From: Pseudomonadota bacterium
GTDB taxonomy: Bacteria; Desulfobacterota; Desulfobacteria; Desulfobacterales; Desulfobacteraceae
DNA: 64,000 bases
Reading direction: 5' to 3'
Assembly (NCBI GenBank): GCA_018821535.1
Contig: JAHJLV010000030.1
Span: 61,653 to 125,652 of the forward strand
Shown here: piece after piece, positions 44,894-53,460 of the stretch
Numbering within the stretch: position 1 is the stretch's first letter
Layout of the letters: each line of letters begins with the position of its first letter
Notes under the pieces: model-generated
What the model was told of the DNA's origin: nothing
What the model saw: the letters and a program-made list of their open reading frames with translations, nothing else
The model's database searches: none
Translations under genes and position numbers: made by a program

Positions 44894-45403
44894 CTATTCC
44901 GTCAGGGTTGATTCGGATAAACCGGGCTCTGCACTGACGGTCGGTGCAACACCCACTTCAACATAGGTATAGATCTGCTCGTCACGAATGGTGATGACCG
45001 CTGTTCTTGATACTTTCTGGAATACCATGATGGTGGTTCCCGGAGATTTGATCTGACTGATCACATTCCAGTTGTCTTTCTGCATATTGGCATTAAAAAA
45101 ATTAAGCAGCGACCGTCTTTCCACTCTGCCTTTCAAAGCAATGATCCCGGACGTAAACCCCGGAGTAGACACAACAACGGTCTTCTCATTTACAACCACC
45201 AACTCCATGGGGAGCAATATATCTTCAAAATCATAATAAACCGCTGTTGTTTTCCGGGTCTTCTCCGAAGACATATCCGAAGACGCTGCCGGGTCCGAAG
45301 AGCTCTTCGTAAAATCCAGCGCAGAACAGCCTGAGATTAAAAACGCCAATAGTAAAACAACAGCAATATTCATTACCCATTTGAATCCACTTTTTGATTT
45401 CAT
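44894..45403 (-). CDS. Hypothetical lipoprotein
   Basis: The 169-residue protein has a signal peptide and lipobox LISGC. A low-complexity serine-rich linker and a compact domain follow (DFEDILLPMELVVVNEKTVVV..., VERRSLLNFFNANMQKDNWNVI...), ending with VFQKVSRTAVITIRDEQIYTYVEV. I do not recognise the family with certainty. ATG 45403 is chosen over 45442 because AGGAGG lies four bases upstream. It leads the coaBC-to-fsa run, and its promoter is probably in 45404-45592. Confidence 0.65.
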   Translation of the reverse strand: MKSKSGFKWVMNIAVVLLLAFLISGCSALDFTKSSSDPAASSDMSSEKTRKTTAVYYDFEDILLPMELVVVNEKTVVVSTPGFTSGIIALKGRVERRSLLNFFNANMQKDNWNVISQIKSPGTTIMVFQKVSRTAVITIRDEQIYTYVEVGVAPTVSAEPGLSESTLTE

Positions 45404-45592
45404 ATTTCCTCCTAATCGGACATGATTGAGAATTTTCTTCAAGAATAGTATCTTCTAAAACTATTTGTGTGAAATGTCAATTAACCGATTTGAAATGAAA
45501 TCCATATTTTATAAAAAACCATCCTGGAATGGGGACGTCCATGACGGGTACCATGCAGATCAGGAAAGAATGTTTTTCAGATAATCCGATTT

Positions 45593-46444
45593 TTATTTTC
45601 GCTTATAAATCATCTTGCTGGTGGTATACACCCGTTTATTTTTCAGTAATACGAACTGCCCCCCATAAGGATCATCGGGTATGGATTCAATAATGCCTTT
45701 GTCGACCAGATCCTGAAGAGTTTCAGGAAAAACATTGAATGCTGCATGATACGCATGGACATTTTTTTCAAGTTTATCCATGATAATAAGTGTTTTTAAT
45801 CGTTTTTCATATTCGTTTTTCAACCCCTTGTTCTGGGTTGTTTTCAAGATCTCATTTAGAAAAACAATGGCAGGCTGATACTGGTTTTCATACATGGACA
45901 GCCGTGCAGCAAGAGACGTCAGATAGGATGGGGCTCCCGGAATTTTAGAGGCTTCCATCAAAAATCGGGAACCTTTTTTATTATCCTTTAGAAAATAAAA
46001 ATGATTAAACCCCAGATAATACGCCGGTTTAAAATCCCAGGTCCGATTTTTCTTTGCTTTTAATAAAAGCTCATTGGCTTTGTCTATCTGTCCGAAGTCC
46101 CAGGTTAAAAGCATGTCGGCAAACAGGTATGCGTCCCAAAACCAAGGATCAAGATCAGTAACGATCTTGATGGACTCGTAGGCATAATCCGCTTGTTTTT
46201 CACCCACACTCTCTTGTTTAATAAACTTATCACCAAAAAAAGTAGTTGTTTTCAAAAAAAGAAAATCAGAAACGATCCCCTTAAATTCCAGGGCAAGCAC
46301 CCCTGTAATTTTTGATGGCAAAGTATAGGCCATATAGCTTGCTTTTAAGAGTTCCTCTCGTTTTTCACTCAAATTTTGCTGAACAAAAAAACACGAAACC
46401 ATTGAGATGATAAGAAAACATGACAAAGAAATTGTCTGTTTCAC
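45593..46444 (-). CDS. Membrane-anchored TPR-like protein with pilin-like C-terminal tail
   Basis: The 283-residue protein has an N-terminal signal anchor (about residues 5-24), then helical repeats with TPR features (KPAYYLGFNHFYFLKDNKKGSRFL, YQPAIVFLNEILK). The C-terminus PDDPYGGQFVLLKNKRVYT looks like the DPWG/GG calcium- or loop-type tail of pseudopilins. Its GTG start overlaps the permease stop in GTGA, so it belongs to the ABC exporter operon. It may work with the pilin upstream. Confidence 0.6.
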   Translation of the reverse strand: MKQTISLSCFLIISMVSCFFVQQNLSEKREELLKASYMAYTLPSKITGVLALEFKGIVSDFLFLKTTTFFGDKFIKQESVGEKQADYAYESIKIVTDLDPWFWDAYLFADMLLTWDFGQIDKANELLLKAKKNRTWDFKPAYYLGFNHFYFLKDNKKGSRFLMEASKIPGAPSYLTSLAARLSMYENQYQPAIVFLNEILKTTQNKGLKNEYEKRLKTLIIMDKLEKNVHAYHAAFNVFPETLQDLVDKGIIESIPDDPYGGQFVLLKNKRVYTTSKMIYKRK

Positions 46445-47256
46445 TTAAGTTCCCTCCGGTTAAAAATCAGGGAGGACGAAATAAGCAGAACAGAACTGTA
46501 AATCAAACAATAAAAAGTTATGGCACTTAGGTATTCAAAAGAAATGGGCAGGGCATGGGCCGAGCGGACCTTTAAATCAAACACCGACAGGTTTGGCAGA
46601 ACATATTGGACAATGCCGATTATTGAACCAATAGTTTTAGACATTACCATTTCCATTGCCTGACTTGATTGTAAAAATAAAACCACCTCTTCAATGGTTT
46701 GACCAGCAATATACGTGGATATGCTGAATAATAATGTGATAAATGAACTGGTTGTGATGGTGCTGTAAAATACAATAAATGCGTTCAAAATAAAAAACAT
46801 TAAAAACTGGGCATAAATGGCTTTGTAAAATTCAAGCCAGGAAAATTCTTTAAAATATACTTCATATTGTGATTTGATAAAAAAAATGGTTGCCGTACTG
46901 CACAAGGTAAGTATGCAGAATGCGATAAATATCAAAAACATGATCCCTAAATATTTACCCCAGATATATTGGGTTCTTGAAAAAGGCTTTGACAACACAC
47001 AATAAATGGTGTGTTTATCCATATCCTTGGACATTAAATTTAAAGACACAAAAAAAGTCAGCAGTAGTCCGGCAAACGCGATGGCCGAAAGATTGATATC
47101 CACAGACACCTTATGCAATTCTCGCATAAAAAAGTTGACAACCATGACAGAGCCGCCCATCATGGCTAAAGAAAAAAGCCCTACGCCCACAAGGGCGCGA
47201 TCTCTTACCCCTTCTTTAAATGTGAGAAAAATTAATGCAAACAGTTTTCGGCCCAT
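46441..47256 (-). CDS. ABC-2 type transporter permease
   Basis: The 271-residue membrane protein has six hydrophobic segments and the ABC-2 pattern: a motif near KDMDKHTIYCVLSKPFSRTQYIWGKYLG after the second segment. ATG 47256 (MGRKLFALIFLTF) is preferred over the frame open from 47289, since it follows the ATPase stop by one base. It likely exports or loads a component encoded nearby; the substrate is unknown. Confidence 0.82.
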   Translation of the reverse strand: MGRKLFALIFLTFKEGVRDRALVGVGLFSLAMMGGSVMVVNFFMRELHKVSVDINLSAIAFAGLLLTFFVSLNLMSKDMDKHTIYCVLSKPFSRTQYIWGKYLGIMFLIFIAFCILTLCSTATIFFIKSQYEVYFKEFSWLEFYKAIYAQFLMFFILNAFIVFYSTITTSSFITLLFSISTYIAGQTIEEVVLFLQSSQAMEMVMSKTIGSIIGIVQYVLPNLSVFDLKVRSAHALPISFEYLSAITFYCLIYSSVLLISSSLIFNRRELK

Positions 47257-47257
47257 A

Positions 47258-48001
47258 TTATTTTGCCTGTAATTCGTTTTGTTGGACAATCTTTAAGAAC
47301 AATTCTTCCATGCCATGATTTTCCAGAATCTGCTCTTTTGTATAAATTCCTTTTAAATTGGCTTGATCCATAATCGCCACCCGATCACATATTCGCTCCA
47401 CATCATTTAAAATATGGGAGCAGAACAGAACGGTTTTCCCTCTTTTTTTAAGGTCCAGAATAAGGTCGATGACCATTTTTCTTCCCATAGGATCAAGACC
47501 GGACATGGGTTCGTCCAGAATAACAATGTCCGGGTCATGAACTAGAGCAAAACAAATACCGGCCCGCTGGGTCATCCCCTTTGAATACGTTCTCAGCTTC
47601 TGATTTTGCTCGGCAAAGAGCCCAACCTGCTTTAAAAGCAGTTCAATTCGCTGGTTAGAGGTTTTTTGATCAAGACCGGATGCCTGACAGCTGAATGTCA
47701 ACAGCTCTCTGGCTGTTAAATTGTCATAAAAATACGGATTTTCAGGAAGATACCCGATCTTGCACCGGGAATCAGGGTCAGCAGGAATTTTTCCGGAGAT
47801 GAAAATCTGGCCTGAATCCGGGGTAATAAATCCCATGATCATTTTCAAGGTTGTACTTTTACCAGCCCCGTTGCGACCAATGATTCCAAAAATTTCACCC
47901 GGTTCTATTTCAAGAGAAAGATTTTGAACGGCTGTTTTTTTCTTACACTTGAAATCGGAAACATATATTTTGGATATGTTTTTAATAGATATATCAATCA
48001 T
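47258..48001 (-). CDS. ABC transporter ATPase
   Basis: The 247-residue ATPase has Walker A GRNGAGKST, Q-loop GYLPENPYF, signature YSKGMTQRAG and Walker B IVILDEPMSGLDP, a CcmA/NodI-type layout used with ABC-2 permeases. It is the first gene of an ATPase-permease-TPR operon that follows the pilin genes after a terminator. Confidence 0.88.
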   Translation of the reverse strand: MIDISIKNISKIYVSDFKCKKKTAVQNLSLEIEPGEIFGIIGRNGAGKSTTLKMIMGFITPDSGQIFISGKIPADPDSRCKIGYLPENPYFYDNLTARELLTFSCQASGLDQKTSNQRIELLLKQVGLFAEQNQKLRTYSKGMTQRAGICFALVHDPDIVILDEPMSGLDPMGRKMVIDLILDLKKRGKTVLFCSHILNDVERICDRVAIMDQANLKGIYTKEQILENHGMEELFLKIVQQNELQAK

Positions 48002-48034
48002 GAAATAACACTTATCATTTTTTTTAGAAAAAAC

Positions 48035-48075
48035 AATAAAAAAGGCAGACTCTCAACATGAAAGGGTCTGCCTTT
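48035..48075 (-). terminator. Rho-independent terminator after the pilin operon
   Basis: On the minus strand AAAGGCAGAC (48075-48066) pairs with GTCTGCCTTT (48050-48041), and the stem is followed by a T-rich stretch. It ends the two-gene pilin transcript about 30 bases past the PilA-C-like stop and separates it from the ABC operon. Confidence 0.8.
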
Positions 48076-48105
48076 AGAATCATTAGTAAAGCAATCTTGA
48101 TAGGA

Positions 48106-48456
48106 TCAAGAACCGCCGCCTCTGGCAACAAAACCTGAAGTACTATCGATGACCGCAGCTGTAACCCCAGTCCCCTGTTTTTGATAAATCGTTGAATCAT
48201 CTGAAAGCAGACGGAATTCAAGGCCATTTGTAGCCGTAGTTTTCGTACTGCCCGATGATATACAAAAAGCAGTGGCAGTTCCTATGCTACTCATTACTGT
48301 ACTGGGCGAAGGAGTAAAAGTAAACCCAGGCCCGCTGCCGGAATCAGTGATGACTACATCCGCACCTCCGGTTGATGTTGTCACAACCGCATATGCACTG
48401 TTGGAAAAAGCCATGATCATGAAAAGCCCCATTGACATTATAATATATTTCCTCAT
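48106..48456 (-). CDS. PilA-C-like secreted partner of the short pilin
   Basis: The 116-residue protein has a signal peptide (MRKYIIMSMGLFMIMAFSNS, cleavage near AYA). A Gly/Ser/Thr-rich beta domain follows: VVITDSGSGPGFTFTPSPST, then LEFRLLSDDSTIYQK, ending FVARGGGS. In Geobacter the short PilA-N pilin needs a separately encoded PilA-C protein; this one has the same position, size and strand-rich character. The assignment is inferred from that context. AGGAG lies eight bases before ATG 48456. Confidence 0.6.
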   Translation of the reverse strand: MRKYIIMSMGLFMIMAFSNSAYAVVTTSTGGADVVITDSGSGPGFTFTPSPSTVMSSIGTATAFCISSGSTKTTATNGLEFRLLSDDSTIYQKQGTGVTAAVIDSTSGFVARGGGS

Positions 48457-48517
48457 TTGAATTCTCCTATTGATATCGTTTAAATAATTTAATTTTTTGC
48501 CAAATAATAAAATAATT

Positions 48518-48739
48518 TTAATGTGTTGGATACACTTCCCATTCAGCATAATATGCTTCCATGTCTGTTTTCAGATTTCTTGCATCACTTAATGCACCCG
48601 CATTAAAACTTTTTGCCCGATAGCTGGAAAACTGCGGAATCGCAATTGCTGCCAGGATACCAATGATTGCAATAACAATCATAAGCTCAATCAAGGTAAA
48701 TCCTTTTTGATTTTTTTTCTTTTTTAGCCAGTTAAACAT
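48518..48739 (-). CDS. pilA: Short Geobacter-type (geopilin) major pilin, PilA-N like
   Basis: The 73-residue prepilin has a basic leader ([13 protein letters not shown]), cleavage at G13|F14 and the mature start [20 protein letters not shown] with Glu5. The mature chain is 60 residues and lacks the usual beta-sheet head. It matches the Geobacter PilA-N pattern closely: aromatics at mature positions 1, 24, 27, 32, 51 and 57, the SD.RNLKT segment at 38-45 and the (Q/E).YP end. It also has Tyr50 and Trp54, giving eight aromatics in 60. GGAGGTGA lies before the ATG. No assembly genes (pilB, pilC, pilT) are in the window. Confidence 0.9.
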   Translation of the reverse strand: MFNWLKKKKNQKGFTLIELMIVIAIIGILAAIAIPQFSSYRAKSFNAGALSDARNLKTDMEAYYAEWEVYPTH

Positions 48740-49144
48740 TTGTCACCTCCGTCTTTTATGTTAATCAAACTACTTAAGTTAATACTTTTCTAACCGTCTT
48801 TGGAATCCTATCATTACAAAAAAGATGCCATACCGTACAAAACCTAAAAGAAAAATATAAGCACCTGATATCATATGAAAAATAAAAGACATCGGACAGA
48901 TTCATTTTTTTGCCATCAAAAAATTATGAGAATTTTAAACAATTTTTGAAATTTTTCGCCATTTTTTGTCACCATACCTTCTTTATTTGCTTCTCCGGCT
49001 ATTTTTTTTTTGAAAGAAGGCTTGATAAGGACCTGAGAATATGAAATGTATTTATTGTCAAAAAAATACTTGAAATATGCTTGGACTCATTCCAACAGAA
49101 GCTAACTCTATAAATGTTTATTTAATTTACCACAGGGACAGAAA
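48740..49144. other. Divergent intergenic region between the pilin and the Gtr-like module
   Basis: This 405-base, very AT-rich interval has no coding frame or RNA gene that I can support. It must hold both divergent promoters. The only clear candidate is the sigma-54 element at 48815-48830. On the plus side I see no good -35/-10 pair. Confidence 0.5.
48815..48830 (-). promoter_or_regulatory. Candidate sigma-54 promoter of the pilin operon
   Basis: On the minus strand TGGCAT-N5-TTGTA has the correct GG-N10-G spacing of -24/-12 elements, with one departure (T for C in the -12 GC). The start would be near 48803, giving a 64-base leader to the pilin ATG. Geobacter pilA is RpoN/PilR-controlled, which fits. 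Without an alignment of related promoters it stays tentative. Confidence 0.4.
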
Positions 49145-51031
49145 ATGACGCCTTTGGAGTCTTTTCACCAGGGGAGTATTAAAACCATAAAACAAGACTT
49201 TTTATCCTTTTTTAATAAACCTATCAATAACATTAACTGTGGCCTGAAAAAAATCAGCGACAACCTGTGGCTCAGTCTGCTTATTTCATTAATTTTTGAT
49301 GCCCTGGCAAACCCTTATGCCGGGATGGCCCATGATGCAAGATTATATGCGCTCCAGGCTCTCTCGCATGTTCACCCGGGAAGATATGATCAGGATCTTT
49401 TTCTTCTTTTCGGTTCCCAGGATGCATATACAATTTTCAGTCCGATATATGCCTTGTTTATAAAAGCACTGGGCCTGACGAGTGCATCTTTTGTTCTCTA
49501 CGTTTTAAGCAAAACCCTTTTCTTTTTATCAATTATTTTATTCTTCAGACAATTTTGTAAAAATACATCCATTGCATTTCTGGCGGCTGTTATCATTTCA
49601 TTGCATGATATGCATTATATATTTTTTGACCTAAACGAAGCATTTTTAACCCCGCGGATAGCTGCACAGAGCCTTTCACTCTTTGCCTTAAGAGCTGTTC
49701 TTCAACACCGTTTTGCGCAAACAATCGTGTTTCTTTTATCGTCTGCACTGTTTCATCCGATCATGGCAGTGGGGGCCGGTATCATTGTATGCATCACATG
49801 GATATTACACCAAGAATGGAGATTCATGGTTTTCTCGGCCATCATTCTTTTTGCCTGCTGTTTCATCCTGTTTATTTTGCATCCTGCATTTTTCCAGAAC
49901 CTGAACATCATGCAGGCATTTGATCCACAATGGAGAGCCATTGTGCTGGAAAGAGCGCCGTATCTTTTTCCTGATCAATGGCCGACGGGTGAATGGAAAT
50001 TAATATTTACATCTATGGCAGTTGCATTAATCTCCTGCTTTTTTCTTACCAAAGACCCCAAAAAAATGGTTATTGCCGCGATTGCAACCCTTGGTCTCTG
50101 CCTTTTTTTGACCTTTGTTTTTACCTATATATTTGCCTTGTCATTACCCATTCAAATCCAGTTCTGGAGGGCGTTCTGGATATTGAGAATTTTAAATCCA
50201 CTGCTTTGCATGGTATTGGTTTGCACGTTTTGGGAAAAAAATAATTTCTGGTACCAACTTGCCGCTTTAATGATAATCATCACAAGCTTTATGGGAGGAG
50301 GAATTGGCTCTGATGATTTTTTTTGGATTTTCCCCATAATTGCTCTATGTATTATGCCACCTTCCTGGGCAGATCGGCTTGGACACAAAATGAAACGCCT
50401 CATTTTTATATGCGTGCCGGGGATACTGCTCATTATTCCCCTATCAACTGTATTGATCAATATTGATCAATTTCCCGGTCAACTGCGCTGGCTGACAGGG
50501 ATACCAATTGTTGTTCATACCATCGGACCGCTTTTCCCAATTCTTATCTGCCTGAGTTTCTTCTACTCATACCCTCATATCCCTGAACGATTAGCCGCTG
50601 TTGTATATTTAAGCTTTTTCATCATACTTTGTATTCCTGGAGTTAACCCGAATACGCAATATCTTTCAATCAATGAATCCAGCCAGCCCTTGTATAAATA
50701 TCATTTACAAACCATGTGTGAAAAAGATAATCAGTACTTAAGCATCCCGCCCGGAAGCCTGGTTATACCGGGCGAAGGAATATCGCCATCAAAGGTATGG
50801 TTTGAGTTGAGGTCAGCATGTTATTGGTCCTGGCCTCAAGGTGCCGGAGTGGTGTTTAATCGAAAGCTGGCGATTGAATATAGCCAAAGACAATTAAAGC
50901 TTAAACAGATGAAAACGGTTGGATTCTGTGATAAAGACATTGTATTTGACCTTAAAAAAAATCCAGCAATCTATGTGGTCAGTAATGAAAAATTGAATCA
51001 GACAAAGTCGTCAAAGAGTTCAAATAAATGA
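49145..51031 (+). CDS. Polytopic membrane protein, GtrC/GT-C-like, paralogue of 51453-53375
   Basis: The 628-residue protein has at least 12 hydrophobic segments. Near the N-terminus it carries DALANPYAGMAHDARLYALQAL followed by a DLFLLFGSQDAYTIFSP loop, an acidic extracytoplasmic segment like those of GT-C polyprenol-dependent glycosyltransferases. The C-terminal ~150 residues are periplasmic. It shares this organisation with the protein at 51453-53375. Downstream come GtrA and a GtrB-like protein, so a GtrC-type role (transfer of a sugar from a polyprenol carrier) is inferred. It overlaps gtrA in ATGA. Confidence 0.6.
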   Translation: MTPLESFHQGSIKTIKQDFLSFFNKPINNINCGLKKISDNLWLSLLISLIFDALANPYAGMAHDARLYALQALSHVHPGRYDQDLFLLFGSQDAYTIFSPIYALFIKALGLTSASFVLYVLSKTLFFLSIILFFRQFCKNTSIAFLAAVIISLHDMHYIFFDLNEAFLTPRIAAQSLSLFALRAVLQHRFAQTIVFLLSSALFHPIMAVGAGIIVCITWILHQEWRFMVFSAIILFACCFILFILHPAFFQNLNIMQAFDPQWRAIVLERAPYLFPDQWPTGEWKLIFTSMAVALISCFFLTKDPKKMVIAAIATLGLCLFLTFVFTYIFALSLPIQIQFWRAFWILRILNPLLCMVLVCTFWEKNNFWYQLAALMIIITSFMGGGIGSDDFFWIFPIIALCIMPPSWADRLGHKMKRLIFICVPGILLIIPLSTVLINIDQFPGQLRWLTGIPIVVHTIGPLFPILICLSFFYSYPHIPERLAAVVYLSFFIILCIPGVNPNTQYLSINESSQPLYKYHLQTMCEKDNQYLSIPPGSLVIPGEGISPSKVWFELRSACYWSWPQGAGVVFNRKLAIEYSQRQLKLKQMKTVGFCDKDIVFDLKKNPAIYVVSNEKLNQTKSSKSSNK

Positions 51032-51429
51032 TGAATAAAAACCAAGCACCTGTAATGACGGACTTTCTAAGATATATCGTTGCTGGCGGTTCCGCCTTTA
51101 TCATTGATTTTACATTATTGATTTTCTTTACTGAAATTACGAGTTTGCATTACCTGATTTCTGCACCCATTGCTTTTATCATGGCTTTATTGTTTAATTA
51201 CCATCTTTGCATCAACTGGGTGTTTAAATACCGAATTTATAGCAGGGAAAAAATTGAATTTACAATTTTTTGTATTATCGGCATCGTTGGAATCTTTATA
51301 ACAGAAATTATTTTAGCAGGCCTGACCCCAATATTGGGCAATTATATAATAGTCAAACTCATCGCCTGCACAGCTGTTTTATTTTGGAATTTTTTCATGC
51401 GAAGACATTTACTTTTCAAAAAAAAATAA
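51028..51429 (+). CDS. GtrA-like membrane protein (polyprenol-glycan flippase family)
   Basis: The 133-residue protein has four transmembrane segments and the GtrA pattern: FLRYIVAGGSAFIIDFTLL at the N-terminus, ISAPIAFIMALLFNYHLCINWVF in the middle, and an end with FWNFFMRRHLLFKKK. GtrA-type proteins are thought to flip polyprenol-linked sugars. Its ATG overlaps the upstream stop by three bases. Confidence 0.9.
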   Translation: MMNKNQAPVMTDFLRYIVAGGSAFIIDFTLLIFFTEITSLHYLISAPIAFIMALLFNYHLCINWVFKYRIYSREKIEFTIFCIIGIVGIFITEIILAGLTPILGNYIIVKLIACTAVLFWNFFMRRHLLFKKK

Positions 51430-51452
51430 TCATAAAATAGATATGTGTTAAA

Positions 51453-53375
51453 ATGACACAACACTGTGAAAATAATCATATTACACATAATTTTTTATCT
51501 TCTCAAAAATATTGCCAACCACTTATTTCTCTATCTGACAACACGTTATTAATTCTCATAATCTTACTCATTGCTGATGCGCTCGCCAATCCCTATGCCG
51601 GACTTATTTATGATGCAAGGCTTTATGCTGTCCAAGCGCTTTCTCGCTTAAATCCCGGTGTATTTTCTAAAGATTTGTTTTTCATGTTTGGATCTCAGGA
51701 TTCATTTTCATTCTTCAGCCTGATTCATTCCTGGTTCATTGGGATGTTTGATCTTTATTTTGGTTCTTGGATACTTTATCAAATCATACGAGTCATCTTC
51801 TATATCGCTGTTTTATTGTTTTTTAGAACATTACTGGATAACAACTTTCTTGCCTTTATCTGCGCCCTGCTAATAGCAGCCGGCCCGGCCCATTATATAG
51901 CTTTTGATGTAAATGACCCTTTTCTGACTCCCAGATTACTTTCAGTGGCAATTGCACTTCTTGGTACTACTAAAATATTAAAGAATGACACTATGTCAGG
52001 AATACTATTGATTGCTTTGGCCGGTCTTTTTCATCCACTAATGACTATCGCTCCCGGGATACTTGTATTATTCCACTGGTTTTATCTGCGCAAATATCGA
52101 GAAATTGCCATATTATTTGCCGGAGGCTTGATTTGTTTTCTTTTGATTGTGTTATTCAAGAATAATCCATTCGAACACATCGATATTTTTGCAACCCTTG
52201 ATGAACAGTGGCGCAGAATAATAATTGAAGACGGCTCCTGTGTGGTTCCGGGCAAATGGTGTCAGACAGATCGAACCGCTCTCATTGGTAGCCTGTTGAT
52301 TTGCGCCTGTAGTGTCCGTTCTCTTCCTGATAAATTGCAGAAAATCACATGTTTTCTTGTAATTATTACAGTATTTGGAATCATTTTAACTGTTTTATCA
52401 GTCTACTGGTTCTCTTGGATATTGCCTGTTCAATTTCAATTTTGGAGAGCCTTCTGGCTGCTTCGACTAATTATTCCGGCAATTTGTCTATTCTGGGCCT
52501 TTCATATCTGGAAGGAATCAAAAGGCTACATTCTGCTTGCTGTTCCTTTGCTGGTTATAGCAATGTTCGCTGAAAGCGGTGTAACTGCCGTCACTTTCCC
52601 CTGGGTTGTTCTGGCATGCTGTATCGTTATGCTGCATTATCTTTTCCAACACTCTTTTTTCAAAAAGACCTTTGCAAACAGGCAGAATATACCCAGTAAC
52701 AATATCAAAACCGATAATTTTATTAAAAAGGTCCTGGCGATAGAGATATTGTCTGTCTTCCTGCTTATTATCTGCATTGTTATCCAGCAGACTGGTTTTA
52801 TTGAAACAACTTCAGTCCATGCTTTCCTTTTTTCTTTTACCGCTGTTCTCGCCCCACTTTTCAGGCCGTTTCTTTTAATTGCCCTTTGTTTTTTCGCATA
52901 TTATATTAAACAAAAAGAGAATATCGGGGTGCTGCTGCTTATCCCTGTATTTTTTTCACTTATAGTTCCCGGGCGAGTACCGTTCTATAACTATCCAGCG
53001 ATTATAAAAATAGATAGACCAGCCCCTGTCAATGATGCTATTGGTAAAAAGCTGAACACATGGCAAAGGTTTATAGCTCCAGGCAGCGTTATTTATACTG
53101 ATGGGGCGGTGCCTGTTGATTTAATCTGGTTCCACCTTGGTGCCTGCGGATATGTTTCTCGAATGCAGAAAGGCGGAATTGTTTTTAACAGAGATCTGGC
53201 CATTGAGTTTTATAAAAGAAAGCAGGAGAATATCTTGTTCCACCAGTTAAATAAAAGGGAAGAAATATTTCACTGGAGCCGTAAAAATAAAATCGACTAT
53301 ATCATTACAAGCAAAGTGCTTCCCTTAGTCCGCCTGGGACAATTGCACAATGTTTCTCTTTATTCAGCAAAATAG
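51453..53375 (+). CDS. Polytopic membrane protein, GtrC/GT-C-like, paralogue of 49145-51031
   Basis: The 640-residue protein repeats the organisation of the upstream paralogue: IADALANPYAGLIYDARLYAVQALSRL, then KDLFFMFGSQDSFSFFSL, a middle ARTLDEQWRRIIIEDGSC-like region and a C-terminal periplasmic part ending in an (I/V)EF.KRK(Q)EN-type segment. Roughly ten or more transmembrane segments are visible. The two genes flank gtrA and must have come from a duplication. A glycosyltransferase role is inferred, not shown. Confidence 0.6.
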   Translation: MTQHCENNHITHNFLSSQKYCQPLISLSDNTLLILIILLIADALANPYAGLIYDARLYAVQALSRLNPGVFSKDLFFMFGSQDSFSFFSLIHSWFIGMFDLYFGSWILYQIIRVIFYIAVLLFFRTLLDNNFLAFICALLIAAGPAHYIAFDVNDPFLTPRLLSVAIALLGTTKILKNDTMSGILLIALAGLFHPLMTIAPGILVLFHWFYLRKYREIAILFAGGLICFLLIVLFKNNPFEHIDIFATLDEQWRRIIIEDGSCVVPGKWCQTDRTALIGSLLICACSVRSLPDKLQKITCFLVIITVFGIILTVLSVYWFSWILPVQFQFWRAFWLLRLIIPAICLFWAFHIWKESKGYILLAVPLLVIAMFAESGVTAVTFPWVVLACCIVMLHYLFQHSFFKKTFANRQNIPSNNIKTDNFIKKVLAIEILSVFLLIICIVIQQTGFIETTSVHAFLFSFTAVLAPLFRPFLLIALCFFAYYIKQKENIGVLLLIPVFFSLIVPGRVPFYNYPAIIKIDRPAPVNDAIGKKLNTWQRFIAPGSVIYTDGAVPVDLIWFHLGACGYVSRMQKGGIVFNRDLAIEFYKRKQENILFHQLNKREEIFHWSRKNKIDYIITSKVLPLVRLGQLHNVSLYSAK

Positions 53376-53460
53376 GGTTTAATGCTAAATATTTCTCCTA
53401 AAAATCTTATACTGGCCCATTGCTCTTTACGTGCAACAATAATTATATCGGAGTAGTTTT

